This document shows positions 11,515 through 22,806 of a DNA stretch of 64,000 nt, piece by piece. The position numbers and the translations under genes are program-made. The notes below the pieces were generated by a model. That model saw only the letters and a list, made by a program, of their open reading frames with translations, did not search any database and had not been told where the DNA came from. Source of the DNA: Hymenopus coronatus (Eukaryota > Arthropoda > Insecta > Mantodea > Hymenopodidae); assembly GCA_030762935.1 (NCBI GenBank), contig CM060883.1, forward strand, positions 30,932,501 through 30,996,500, read 5' to 3'. Within the stretch, counting starts at the first letter, position 1, and each line of letters starts with the position of its first letter.

Positions 11515-11620
11515 TAGGGAATAATTGTGGTTAAAGAAAACAGCCGGAAATCAAACCCGGGACCGCCGGGTGAGAAGTCAGACTGCTGATCACTCGACCA
11601 AGGAGGCAGCCCTGGTCATT
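11515..11620 (-). mobile_element. SINE family S6 head (tRNA-like)
   Basis: The minus strand reads GGCTGCCTCCTTGGTCGAGT, then GATCAGCAGTCTGAC, and a B box CCCGGGTTTGATTTCCGG. It resembles a class II tRNA but lacks tRNA pairing over its full length. It matches the fragment at 4215-4345. Confidence 0.6.
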
Positions 11621-11835
11621 CTTTTGTTTTCATTATATTCGCGCTCAGAATACATAAAATTAAGGCCTTGCACACATTTATTGCTTACAATTTAAAAGTT
11701 AACTGCTTTCTCAGCCTACAGTTTGTAAAGGCGCCAGAAAGCACTTTGTTTTACTTAAAACATTTTAGCAGATAAATTATTTTTAATGCCCACAGGAAAA
11801 TCCTTCATCTTCTTTTTTTTTAACTACTGATTTTT

Positions 11836-11981
11836 ACTTTCTCTAGCCCCGTATGTACAATGTATTGTATTCCACCCAAAGATTCGATGTAGAGATTTCA
11901 CCGGAAATAAATGTTTTAAGCCCCCCTGAATCAAAAAAAAAAAAAAATTTCAGAAATAGGTCCGTGTCTGTGTGTGACTCA

Positions 11982-12029
<48 letters not shown>

Positions 12030-12715
12030 GGACAGCATAGCTCAAAAACGAAAAGACGGTTAAATGCCAAACTTGGTATTTAAGTGTGGTACCTTCCAAG
12101 GATGCGACACGAAGATTTTCAAGAAAATCCCCCCAACCCTAACTACCCCTTACGAGGAAGTATTTTCGAAAATTTTGTTTTTCTTAAAAATAATTCTAAC
12201 GATTTTGATTAAAATACCACATATTAAAGCAATTTCTATCACAAATAAAACGTATATCTTGAATTTTCTGGGAATAGTTTCCAAAGACCGGTTTATTCTG
12301 GATGAATTTTGCTTAATTTGGCATAACTAATAAACCGTAAAAGTTAGATAAAAATTTACTATACAAAAATGTAGATATTGTTAAAATACACAAGTTATAT
12401 CATACATTTTTTTCGTGAAGCCTACCATTTTCGAGGTATTCCTTGTTATTGTTTTCAATTGTAAAGTATTTATACTTTTTTCAGACGAAAGTGCCCGTTT
12501 TTCTTTTATTCTACTCCTGGCCAAGCAAAGAAGCGATTTGCAATGACAATCGCATAACGACAGCTTTTAAAACAGGTTTTACTTCCATTCTACTTACAAG
12601 GAATTAAGTAATAAAATTCTACTCGATCAGCATGGTGTTGAAAGAAGAATTATCTTTTGTAAAGTGTTTGTTTGTAGAGTAGCTACAGAAAGCCATATGA
12701 GTGTAACTCATCAGA
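11836..12715 (+). mobile_element. DLR repeat, subfamily B, full length
   Basis: It starts ACTTTCTCTAGCCCCGTATG, carries a (GT)n tract at 11985-12024, ACCAAACTTGG-like text, and the subfamily-B internal block AGTGCCCGTTTTTC. It ends at ACTCATCAGATTTTC. The right arm of the 5' palindrome is partly deleted. Confidence 0.85.
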
Positions 12716-13734
12716 TTTTCTTTTCAAAGTTCACGTATAGCGTTTAAAAAATAATTTTACATGAATTTAGTAAGGCAGTTTTTTAACACTTGATGCTGTT
12801 ACTGATTTATGATTTAAACCGACGGAGAAAATAATTCTGAGGGCGTAAATATCGAGGCGTTAATCAGGAAATTTCATAAAAACAGTTTATACTTTCTTAT
12901 TTTTAACATTTTCCTCCCCCCCCCCAGTTAGATCAAAACCCATATTCACCACAGTTTCAGATGTTATACCAAAAAGTTACTCTTCTAAATGAATATCACA
13001 TAACTTTTTAAGCATCACACATGAAAAAGACGAAAAGTTGATGCCGTTTCAAAGCGTTACGTAACTAATAAAATGAAAGTCTTGAAAAATGCCAGACTAG
13101 GTAAACTGTAATATCGTTTTTCTTTTTAAAAAATTAGAATTTTCTCTTCGTTAATTTTTTTTTTAAAGTGAATACTTTATATTTTTATGTAAAACTTTAT
13201 ACGAAGGTTCGTTTTTGCTAATATTTTAAGAAAGCGGGTAGAAAGGCATAATTGATTTTAATAATCTAGTAGAAATGTGTTTGTATATAAATAGCAGTGC
13301 ATACAAACCTTTCTCAAATTGTCGTATTGTCTTTTATCAATAATAAGAATAATTTGGAATAAATGCATACGAAAACAGAACCACCATTACGAAAATAAAT
13401 GCTATTTCCCTTTATAATCTAAAACAGTGGTTTGAAGTTTAAGACACTTTGAATGACTTACAGCGCAGAAGTTATAACAGATGCATTTTAAATTATTGGA
13501 AAACTAACAATATTTTAACTCTTGCTTTCAGAATTTTCAAGTTTTGTATTTTATTTATGAAGTTCACTATGGATGAATTTTCTGCACAATGATAAACAAT
13601 GGTTTTAAATTAGCATTTAAATTTTGTTCCATATTTTTAGTACTATGTATAGCAAGTAGAAATGCATGTCAATATTTCACTGAAAGTACACTGTTGAAAC
13701 TTTATGAATTATTATTATTATTACTATTATATGC
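12716..13734. other. Unassigned AT-rich DNA
   Basis: About 1 kb with no repeat or coding signal that I recognise. Confidence 0.4.
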
Positions 13735-14165
13735 AAAATGGTCCGTGTTTGTGTCTGTGTGTGTGGTGGTGTGAGAACATCATAACTTAAAACAGAAATG
13801 TCGGAAAAATACCATAGTTAGTATTTATGTTTAGTATTTTCCAAAAATGCCACACGGAGACTTTAAAGAAAATCCCCTCACCCTAAACTACCCTTTACAT
13901 GGAACCCTTTTAAACTTTGTTTTCAACATTGATCTGGCGATTTTCATTAATGTGTGATATATTAAGAATATTTATATAAAAATATGATAAAAATCTTAAA
14001 TTTTCTTGCAATAGTCTGTGAAGTCCGCTTCATTTGGAAGTAACTTCGTACAAAATTGTATAACCTTAACCGATAGACGAAAATGCAGTACGCAAAACAT
14101 CTCTTTTAAAAACATAATTTATTCCAAATAGCTTCTTGTATCATAAGCCATTTCTGAGAATGCAG
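13735..14165 (+). mobile_element. DLR repeat, diverged internal fragment
   Basis: ATGGTCCGTGTTTGTGTC with a GT tract, CATCATAACTTAAAACAG, AATACCATAGTTAGTATTT, then CCCTCACCCTAAACTACCCT and CTTGAAT-like text follow the DLR order. Both ends are missing, and divergence is high. Confidence 0.65.
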
Positions 14166-15399
14166 TATTATAATACGGATTGTTTAAAACTTTATCGTTC
14201 TTTTAAAGTCATTCAATATTCAGTTGTTCCCAGCGATTGTATAGAAACAGTGGCATTTTAAATGTAGTATAGCGTCCAGTCCTTAAGCATTTGATTATTG
14301 CTATTCCGTTTGTATCTATAGGGAAAGAAATGTGTAATATAATTATTTCTGCAAAGATTTATATCAATTAAATGAAGCAGAGAAAAATAAACCTTCATGA
14401 GAAGAGTTTGTATTGCTCTCAATTAACGGTGGACAGAGAAAAACATGTGAACATAACATTAGGTGTTTTCGTTTTTTAAATTTCTTTTTAGTGTGTTTTT
14501 TTTATTAATTTCAGAGTAGTAATATAATTTATAGTGATACGCAGGTTACAATCATGAACAGCCCTAAGAAGGTATCGTGTTCACTGTCGAAGAGATGTAA
14601 ATCAAAAAGGGAATGGGGTGGGAACTGACAAAATATATAATTACAACAAAAGTATGTTCACCAGAAGATAAGTGCTATAGTAACATCACATTACCCTCTG
14701 ATACCCTAAAGCCATCCGTCGGTCTTCCAAACATATATCTGTTTTGAAATATGTAAGAAACAAAAATAAATAATTAAAATAGGACAGAATAATATGAATT
14801 AATTTTGTAAAACACGAACATTTTTTTCCAAATGTTTTCGAGTACAAACATTCTGTAATGTTTTGAGTTTACTAGTCTTTTTTTTTATAATTTTAAAACA
14901 GAGCTGGCTTTTATTTTGCTTTCTTGACATTTGACATTCATAAGGAGAAAAAATTCGTAAAAGAGCTCTTTAGCTTTGAGCACATTTTATAAACGAACAT
15001 GTTTTATCGTGCAATAAATGAATCTGTCAATTAGAAATTCATTTTTGTAGATTATAAATATTTAAAAAAAAAAAAAAAAAAAACATGCGGATATATTTTA
15101 AAAAGTAGTATTTTCAAAAATTGTAAATATATTTCAAATCCTCTAGCCGGACCGGATTAAATACCAAAAGTTTCAATATAGTCAGAGACATTAAGTAAGG
15201 GGCTCAAATTTTGGAAACAGTCATTGGTGGTTATAAAAATGAAAATATTCTATTTGAAATTTAATAATAATGTATTTTCTCGTTTTATTTTCTTTACTCT
15301 CTTAAACTGTACCATAAAAAAAAAAATATGAATTCGATTTTTCGATAGTTCTTCCAAATTTAATCCTTGTCAAAAATAAAGTAAGAAATGCATCCCAAA
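14166..15399. other. Unassigned AT-rich DNA
   Basis: About 1.2 kb with A-runs (for example 15064-15082) and no recognisable repeat or frame. Confidence 0.4.
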
Positions 15400-15990
15400 G
15401 CAACTATAAGTAATTAAGAACCATCTGTGTATGTTATGTATGAAAGGCACGTGTATGTTACCTGGTAGATGCAGTGCAGGAGATGTCTAGCCGTATTGAG
15501 TATGGTCAGGCATCCTGAAACACTGTGCACACCAAAACACACTTTTATCACCACAGAAACATCGCTTGATACAGAGGACCCGTGCTTTGAGAATCGTTGT
15601 GCGACTCTCGCTTGTTCACGGAACACTGTCTGTGTGACTGACGCACTGCGCGGTAGGGTTCGCTTCTACCCCACCCCGACCCGACCGGCGCGGCGGCCGC
15701 AGTGTTGCCAACATACACGCACTCTCCGCGATCAATTCTCCACTGCCAGGAGTTTCTGTCACAGTGTGGGGATTCAACGAACAGTTGCCGAACGCGAAAA
15801 GAGCATCGCATGTGCATAGGAACCGAGTCTTCGGGACCGAAGTGGTCAAGACCCAAGGGCGTTCAGGAACTTCAGTAAGGGAGGGCGCACCGGAGAGTTT
15901 GGAGGTCCACTGCAAAATATTTTTAAACATTTTGCTTCGAAAATTTAGGCTTGAGGTAGAAACAATTTGGAGGAACATGTAAAAACGAAA
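15400..15990. other. GC- and CpG-rich patch, possible exon or promoter of unknown gene
   Basis: This stretch is clearly richer in GC and CpG than its surroundings, peaking at 15640-15720 (CCCCGACCCGACCGGCGCGG). It carries overlapping frames of 70-120 codons on both strands, none with a known domain. It resembles no repeat elsewhere in the window. It could be a CpG-rich promoter or first exon of a host gene, or the GC-rich end of an unrecognised element. No start, splice pair or protein family can be assigned. Confidence 0.35.
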
Positions 15991-16096
15991 AATAAATTAT
16001 TACTTTTGAACCACTAAATGAAAAGTATTAGAGTAGGGAAAACATATTAAAATAGATGTGAATTAAGCAATGCACAAAAAATCCTAGTTATGTTTT

Positions 16097-16704
16097 ACTC
16101 TCTCTACTATGCATATATAGCAGATAAGGAAAGTACAGTATTGCACCCAAAATTCTATATCGAGATTTCACTGGAAATACATATTTTGAGCTCCCTGAAT
16201 TAAAAATTGAATTTTTAGAAAAGGGACCACGTATGTGTGCGTTTGCGTGTGTGTGTGTGCCTGTGTGTGAAAATATCCTAAGAAGCCTCTTTATTCTGGG
16301 TTAATTTTGCTGATTTTTACGTAGCTGGTAAACCGTAAGAGATAGATAAAAACTTACTACACAAAAAATGTAGATCTCGTTAAAACACTATTTATGTTAT
16401 GTACATTTTTTTTTGTAAAATTACTTGTTTTTAGATATGTCTTCTTATTGGTTTCAGCTATAAAATACTTATACTTTTCTCATACTGGAATATCAACTGC
16501 TGTCCATACAAACAAAGGAACTGCAAAGCAGCTTTTGATCTTCACTTTAGACTATGGTACCCCCTTATTTCCCTTCTACTTATATGGAAACAAGTAATAA
16601 GTAATTTTTTCTCTCGATTAGCTTGAAGTAAATAGAAGTACAAGCTTTTTAACAATAATTTGTTGTAGAGATATAGAGAAAGTCATTGAATGGAACACTT
16701 CAGG
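16097..16704 (+). mobile_element. DLR repeat with an internal deletion
   Basis: It starts ACTCTCTCTACTATGCATA and ends AACACTTCAGG. Both ends and the GT tract (near 16230-16270) are present, but the block between the GT tract and the GAATTTTC region (about 230 bp in other copies) is missing. Confidence 0.8.
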
Positions 16705-17253
16705 TTTTTAAAATGTAACTATTCATACTAATGATATGTATTCCAAAAAATGATTTTGCAATAAAACGCCAGTAAGCCTTAGATTACCGTCTGTGTTCTC
16801 GCTATACAATCGCTGTGTGTCCGCCACTTTTATTCCCTCTACTGCGCTAAAGCCCTTTATTCCAGACATATTTTGTTTTTAATTCGTTGTTGAAGCAGGG
16901 GCGTGTTAGAACGAGAAGATAAACACATTGTCTTTATGCAGATAGCACAGCTATTCTGCTTACAAAGAGAAAGGCTTAGGAACAATAAAGCAGAAAAACA
17001 GAAATTCCCAGTATTGGAAGGCCCTCCCCCCCCCTCCAGGCATCAAAGAGAAAATAAAACATTAATTATAAAATATGCTAAATCCAGATGATCTGCAGGG
17101 CAATGAAAGCAAGCAAACAGTGGCGGTTCATAACAGTGCCAGGAGGAAAATCCAACCAAGCATATAAATTCTTGGATATATTTGCTGAATTGTGCTTGAT
17201 GGACAAAAGAAACGGCGATTTTTTATTTTTTATATAATCTAGAGATGTATTTT
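16705..17253. other. Unassigned DNA
   Basis: A 62-codon plus-strand frame occurs at 16903-17091 with no known domain. A C-run lies near 17027-17035. Nothing else was recognised. Confidence 0.35.
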
Positions 17254-17703
17254 ACTTCCTCTACACGTACTAGATACATAGTGTGGAGAGAAGGGATTGT
17301 ATTCCAACTAAAATCTCGATGTCGATATTTCACTAGAAATACATGGTTTGAGGCACCGTGAATCCAAAAAAATCATTTTTAGAAAAAGATCAGTGTATGT
17401 GCCTGTGTGTATATGTGGACTGCATAGTTCAAAACGAAAAAAAAATGTTAAATACCAAACTTGTTCTTAAGTTATCTTCTAAAAATGCGACACGAAGATT
17501 TAGAGGAAAATCCCCCGCCCAAGCTACTCTTTACATGAAACATTTTTCGAAAATGTTGATTTTCTCCAAAATGGCTCTAACGATTTTGATTAAAATATCG
17601 TGTATTAAAAATATTTGCATGACAAATAAAATGTATATATTGAATTTTCTGGAAATAACTCCTTAAGACCTCTTTAGACTAAATGAATCTTGCTGAATTT
17701 TGC

Positions 17704-17898
17704 ATGACTGGTAAACCATAACATATAGACGAAGACTTATTACACAAAATATGTAGATCTCGTTAAAACATAATTTATATTTATATATATAAATATATAT
17801 GATAAATATAAAACACATATTATAAATATGAATATAAATTATTTTTAACGAAATCTACATATTTGTGTAATAAGTAAGTCTTTGTCTATCTGTTACGG

Positions 17899-17901
<3 letters not shown>
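17704..17901. repeat. Perfect-architecture palindrome inside a DLR
   Basis: The left arm (17704-17780) contains CTTATTACACAAAATATGTAG and CTCGTTAAAACATAATTTATA. The right arm (17826-17901) contains TAAATTATTTTTAACG, AAATCTACATATTTGTGTAA and TAAG, then GTCTTTGTCTATCTGTTACGG. The arms pair over about 75 bp around a ~45 bp AT-only loop. Confidence 0.8.

Positions 17902-17944
<43 letters not shown>
17900..17944. repeat. (AT)n microsatellite
   Basis: An uninterrupted AT dinucleotide run next to the palindrome. It lies where the DLR would normally read through its middle. Confidence 0.95.
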
Positions 17945-17947
<3 letters not shown>

Positions 17948-18397
17948 TAGAGCTATTCCTTGTTATTTGTTTCAGCTTTAAAATACTTTTACTTTTCTCA
18001 TAAGGGAATTTATAAACTGCTAGCCACACCAAGAAACTAATTTCAGTCACATAGCAACCATATTTAAAAAGATTTGATTAGCCCTTCGCCTAGTGTATTC
18101 CCTTATTCCCCTTCTACTTATAGGGAGGCATGTAATAAAACCAAGTCTGCTAATGTTTATCTGTATTAGCATGACGTAGATAAAGTAATACTCTTTTGTA
18201 CGAATAATTTGTTTGCACGACAGATAGAGAATGTCATGTGAATGGAACATATCAGATTTTTTCTTAATGATGAATTTCGGGAAGGACGAACAAAACCGCT
18301 GTTACTGAAGAAAATATTGTCGCTTTTCGATCAGTGGTTGAAAGAGATTGAAAGGCATCTTAGGAATTAATTCGGGCAAAAAAATGGAGTTGGAATT

Positions 18398-18510
18398 TTA
18401 TTTATGGACGCTCTTTAATTGCTGTGGTTCTCAGCGTCGCATTCTATACTGGGCAAGAAAGACCGCTTAATTTTGCTCAGAGGCATCTGAATCAGGCTTG
18501 AGGTTCTTTT
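18398..18510 (-). mobile_element. SINE family S1, 3' body fragment
   Basis: TTATGGACGCTCTTTAATTG, GTGGTTCTCAGCGTCGCATT and GACCGCTTAATTTTGCTCAG match the 3' half of the S1 SINE (full at 31829-32102 and 52402-52661). The tRNA-like head is absent. Confidence 0.8.
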
Positions 18511-18948
18511 GCTACTTTATTCTGGATGAATTTTATGGAATTTTGCATAGCTGCTAAACCGTAAGAGGTATACAAAAACTTACCACACAAAAATGTAGAG
18601 CACATTAAAATACACAATTTATGTTATTTATTTTTTTTTTTCGTGGAGTTGATCGTTTTTTAGATATTCCTTGTTTTTGGTTTCAGCTTTAAAAAAACTT
18701 AAACTTTTCTCATGCAGGAATTTGTCAACTCATGTCCATACAAACAAGCGGAACTTCATTCACATATAAACCAGCTTTTGACTATCGCTTTAGCCTATGG
18801 TACTCACTTCTACTTACAAGGAAGCAAGTAATAAGACTACTTCTGTTAATTTTTTCTCTATTAGCATGAAGTAAATAGAAGAAAAAGCTTTTTAACAATA
18901 ATTTGTTGCAGAGATGTAGAGAAAGTCATGTGAGTGGAACACATCAGA
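18511..18948 (+). mobile_element. DLR repeat, 5'-truncated
   Basis: It begins at CTACTTTATTCTGGATGAAT and ends with the 3' subterminal repeat GTAGAGAAAGTC, the hairpin ATGTG..CACAT and CAGA. It directly abuts an S1 SINE fragment. Confidence 0.85.
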
Positions 18949-18964
18949 TTTGTTTTATTTTATT

Positions 18965-19040
18965 CAAAATATATATTTCCGGTGAAATACCGACATTCTC
19001 TACCTATTATGTGCATAGTAAGTGCAGGAAGAGAAAAAAT
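18965..19040 (-). mobile_element. DLR repeat, 5' terminal fragment
   Basis: AAAATATATATTTCCGGTGA and CTCTACCTATTATGTGCATAG correspond to the 5' block and hairpin of a minus-oriented DLR. The segment between them is deleted. Confidence 0.6.
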
Positions 19041-19094
19041 AAAAGATATATTTTCAATTCAGAGTACCAATTATAAATTGTTGCCTTATATATC

Positions 19095-19272
19095 TTCTTC
19101 AGACTTAACCTAAATGGACATCAGGTGAGAGAGAATGACTCATATAGAACACAAACGTAGAAACACACAACACAAAACATCCATGCCTATAGCGGGATTT
19201 AAACCCGCGGCCCTTTCGCGGCAGAGCGTCAACGCCAAACGTGCCAAAGACCACGACAACTGGGGCCGGCCA
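19095..19272 (-). mobile_element. SINE family S5, head and short body
   Basis: On the minus strand it reads GGCCGGCCCCAGTTGTCGTG, GTTTGGCGTTGACGCTCTGC and the B box GCGGGTTTAAATCCCG. It matches the head of the SINE at 5800. Confidence 0.65.
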
Positions 19273-19429
19273 CAAAATATTTAAATTAAATAAATAAAAC
19301 TCGTACAAACTACATGACAATCAACTCACAAAACGTTAGAAAATAGCTCTAAGATAGGAGAGTTGGAACTTTAATAGTGGCAACTATGTATTTACAAATG
19401 ATACAAAAGTGATACATATTACCAAGTTT

Positions 19430-19760
19430 TACTGTACTTCATTGTAGTTTACCAGCATTGTGTACAACCTGTTACCAGCGATACGGAAGTAATAGGATAC
19501 CTTTAATAGCGGCTGGTGTGTTGATAGTTCGAAGGATCTCTGAACAGTTCTGAAGCGAATGCTATGAAGTGGACCCTTCATCTTCGGAATCAAGTCAAAG
19601 TCAAAAAGGGCTGCATAATTTTGCAGCTCCATCCATGAACAAACCAGCCATGGCTTGCGGTGTATGCAGCTGAACATTGTCGTGCAAAACGATTGATGGG
19701 TTCTGCAAAAAATGCCGATCCGTAAGACGAAGATCGAAAGTTCATCAAAATCCCAGCAAT
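19430..19760 (-). pseudogene. Mariner-family transposase, C-terminal fragment
   Basis: Reading the minus strand across frames gives NPSIVLHDN (second catalytic Asp region), QAMAGLF, then DFDLIPKMKGPLHSIRFRTV and INTPAAIKGILLLPYRW. This is the pattern of the last third of mariner-superfamily transposases (HDN, then SPDL..D.DLFPK.K.PLRG.RF). Several stops and a gap at the SPDL motif show it is dead. It is not closely similar to the mariners at 32.5 or 46.8 kb, so it is a different lineage. Confidence 0.75.
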
Positions 19761-19981
19761 GTGAAAGTTATACTGCTTCTCATGTTCGACTGTGATGATG
19801 TTACCCTAATACATTGCGTTCCTCTGTAGCACGGGTTTCCAAACCTTAGGGCTATTACTCCAGTAAGTTTCAAGGGCTAAAACCGTTTTAACTTTCCTGT
19901 CATTATCTATAATTTCGAGAGTAGTCGCCGAGTACGCGCCCTGAGCGGGTATATGCTTGCTGAATTCGCTAGTTTAATTAC

Positions 19982-20276
19982 TGTTGTGTGTTCTTACGAC
20001 TCTGACACTTGACGACATCTGGTGGTCAAAAGCGGGAATAGGTCGCTAACAGACGGCGCTACAAGTACTTCCGAAAGTGCAATAACAATTAAACATTCGC
20101 GAATAACCTCGTCGGTTCGAGAAAGTTCTGGTATATTCCACTCACTTCGAGATGACAATAATTAGAGTATAAAAAAGACTCGAGTCAGTCTGCCTAGAGA
20201 AGGCGAAGGAAGCAAAACTGTCTGTTGTGAAATAAAGAAGTGCTAGACCCGTTTAAAGGATATCTTCCAACAGCAC
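19982..20276 (+). mobile_element. Possible solo LTR
   Basis: The segment runs from TGTTGTGTGTTC to CCAACAGCA. It holds a TATA-box-like GTATAAAAAAG (20167-20177) and a polyadenylation signal AATAAA (20231-20236) about 65 bp later, as in the U3-R-U5 order of LTRs. No target duplication or second LTR was found, so the call rests on signal order only. It could instead be an unrelated promoter. Confidence 0.3.
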
Positions 20277-20349
20277 TCGAATAGCATTTAGATTTGCCTT
20301 GTTTTTGTGAGAGTCTGATTTACTAGTATGAAAAAGAAGCAAAAAAAAA

Positions 20350-21193
20350 TCTGATGTGTTCCATTCACATGACTTTCTCTACCACTCTGCAATACATTAT
20401 TGTTAAAAAGTTTATGCTTCTATTTGCTTGCTGCTAATCGAGAAAAATTAGCAGAACTACTCTTATTACTTGCTTCCTTGTAAGTAGAAGCGAAATAAGG
20501 GAATACCATAGGCTAAACTAATGGTCAAAAGCTGGTTGCTATGTGACTGAAGTTCCTTTGTTTGTATGGACACGAGTTCACAAAGTCCTGTATGAGAAAA
20601 ATATGTTTTTTATAGCTGAAACCAAAAACAAGGAATATCTCAAAAACAATCAACTCCACAAAAATATGTATATAACATAAATTGTATGTTTTAAAGTGCT
20701 CTACATTTGTTGTGTGGTAAGTTTTTGTGCATCTCTTACGGTTTAGCATTTATGCAAAATTACGTAAAATTGACCCGGAATAAAGTAGTCTTCAGAGGCT
20801 ATTCCTAGAAAATTCAAGATATATATTTTATTTGTCAGGTAAATATCTTTAATATATGATATTTTAATCAAAATTTTCGAAAAAAGCTCCATGTAAAGGG
20901 TAGTTTGGGGTGGGGGGATTTTTCTCAAAATCTTCGTGTCGCATCCTTGGAAGATACTAAACTGAAATACCAAGTTTGGTATTTTACCGACTTTTCGTTT
21001 TTGAGTTATCGTGTTCACAGACACACGGTCACACTGACACACGGACACACACACACGCGGACCTTTTTCTGAAAATACTTTTTTTGGATACAGGTAACCC
21101 TAAAAATATATTTCCGGTGAAATCTCGATATCGAATTTTTGGTGGGGTGCAATACCTTCTCTATACACTATACATAGTGCGTATAGAGAAAGT
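20350..21193 (-). mobile_element. DLR repeat, full length
   Basis: It runs from TCTGATGTGTTCCATTCACA to GTATAGAGAAAGT. It has the subterminal ACTTTCTCTACCACTC, ACCAAGTTTGGT, a CA-rich tract (21015-21055) and the 5' palindrome. It is a good representative of the main subfamily, with a small deletion near 20870. Confidence 0.9.
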
Positions 21194-21379
21194 AATAGAT
21201 GGTGAATGCAGAACATTCAAAGAAACTATCAGTATTTCGTGTTTGCGTCCAGGAATAAAGCGCTACGTTTGATTTGCAATATAACTATTGCTGTTCTCAA
21301 AGATATAACCTTAATCATATAAAAAACGAAACCTTTCTAAAATTACTCAAAATATACAGGAAATGTACGGACAAAAAAG

Positions 21380-22073
21380 TTGAAACTTTGAAGCGCGGGT
21401 TGAAATCGCAGCAATCTTTGTTAACGAAAGTCAATAACTGAACAAGAGGCTGCAGCTCGAGCCAGCTCTCATGTGCCACTTGAAATTGTAAAACATGGAA
21501 AACCATTCACCGATAAAGAAATGATCAAAGAATGCATATTGCAGCAACCGAGGAAATTTGCCCCGAAAAGGTAAACTTATTTAAAATTGTCAGTTTGTAA
21601 GCTTGTGACTCGGGGGGTACAAGACATTGCAGAAAATATACCACGTCAGCTGTTTGACAAAAATGGACATCTGGAGTGGTTTTCTCTGGTCTTGGATGAG
21701 TCAATGGATGTGCCGAATATTACTAAGGTGTTTATTTTTATTCGAGAACATAAAAGCTTTGAAGTACCTACGTGAAGAACTTAATATAGATAGTATTCAC
21801 TGGCTGGGGAAAATATTTTTAATGGAGTTGAAAATACCATTAATAAAGAGAGCCTTCGGTGGAAAAACTTATAATATATTAAACTAATGGAGGCAAAAAA
21901 TACTTGGATATACCTGACGTTCTAAAACCAGTCATATCAGAATTTCATCAGATCCTCTGGGCTGAATCACTTATAAGTTCGCGACTTTATTGAAGAGATT
22001 GGAGAAAATGTCTTACCATATCATACTGCCGTACGTTGGCTTAGTAGCAGAAAAGTCCTTGAGCGCTTTTTTA
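21380..22073 (+). pseudogene. hAT transposase (ZBED/GTF2IRD2-like), N-terminal and middle part
   Basis: Across shifted frames the plus strand gives EIVKHGKPFTDKEMIKECIL, KLVTRGVQDIAENI, LEWFSLVLDESMDV, and GENVLPYHTAVRWL followed by SSRKVLERFF. These are hallmark segments of the hAT transposase lineage related to vertebrate ZBED/GTF2IRD2 proteins, including the D in LDES and the YHT.VRWLS motif. Frameshifts are frequent. The frame is cut at ERFF by a DLR insertion and continues at 22807. Confidence 0.85.
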
Positions 22074-22799
22074 CATTCTCTACACGTACTATGTACATAG
22101 GTATAGAGAAGGTATTGCATTCCAACCAAAAATTCGATACCGAGATTTCACCGGAAATATATTTTTTTCGGATCCCCTGTATCCAAAAAAAGCATTTTCA
22201 GAAAAAGGTCAGTGTATGTGTGTCCGTGTGTCTGTGAACACGATAACTCAAATTTTGATTTTCTCAAAAATGACTCTAACGATTTTGATTAAAATATCAA
22301 ATATTAAAGATATTTACCTGACAAATAAAATGTATATCTTGAATTTTCTGGGAATACTCTCTGAATGCTTTATTCTGGATGAATTTTACGGAATTTTGCA
22401 TAACTACTAAACCGTAAGAGATGGGTAAAAACTTAACACACAAAAAATGTAGAGCACATTAAAACACACAATTTATGTCATACATTTTTTAGTGAGTTGA
22501 TCGTTTTTCAGATATTTCTTGTTTTTTGTTTCAGCTATGAAAAACTTATACTTTGCTCATACGGAAATTTGTCAACTCCTGTCCATACAAAGCAACTTCA
22601 GTCACATAGCAACCAGCATTTGATTATCAGTTTAGCCTATAGTACTCTCTTATTTCCCTTCTACTTACAAGGAAGCAAGTAATAAGACTATTTCTGCTAT
22701 TTTTTTCTCGATTAAAATGAAGTAAATAGAAGCATAAGCTTTTTAACAATAGTTTGTTGCAGAGATGTATAGAAAGTCATGTGAATGGAACACATCAGA
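22074..22799 (+). mobile_element. DLR repeat inserted in the hAT transposase frame
   Basis: Its limits can be defined exactly because the host protein is known on both sides: ERFF ends in a T run at 22067-22072 and LRAETEIFL resumes at 22807. The element starts CATTCTCTACACGTACTATG and ends CACATCAGA. Flanks are T runs with no clear duplication. The GT tract is followed by a deletion of the ACCAAACTTGGT block. Confidence 0.9.
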
Positions 22800-22806
22800 T
22801 TTTTTT

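Larger units (their letters stand above)
17254..18255 (+). mobile_element. DLR repeat with an internal palindrome and AT repeat
   Basis: The 5' end reads ACTTCCTCTACACGTACTAG, and the 3' end has AGAGAATGTCATGTGAATGG and CATATCAGA. Between 17704 and 17901 the middle of the element is duplicated as an inverted copy. After it comes a pure (AT)n run (17900-17944), then normal DLR sequence resumes. Confidence 0.85.

Noticed and set aside
15469..15819. A 116-codon gene in the CpG-rich patch
   Set aside because: Frames of similar length exist on both strands there because stop codons are rare in GC-rich text. There is no domain, start context or splice signal to support one.
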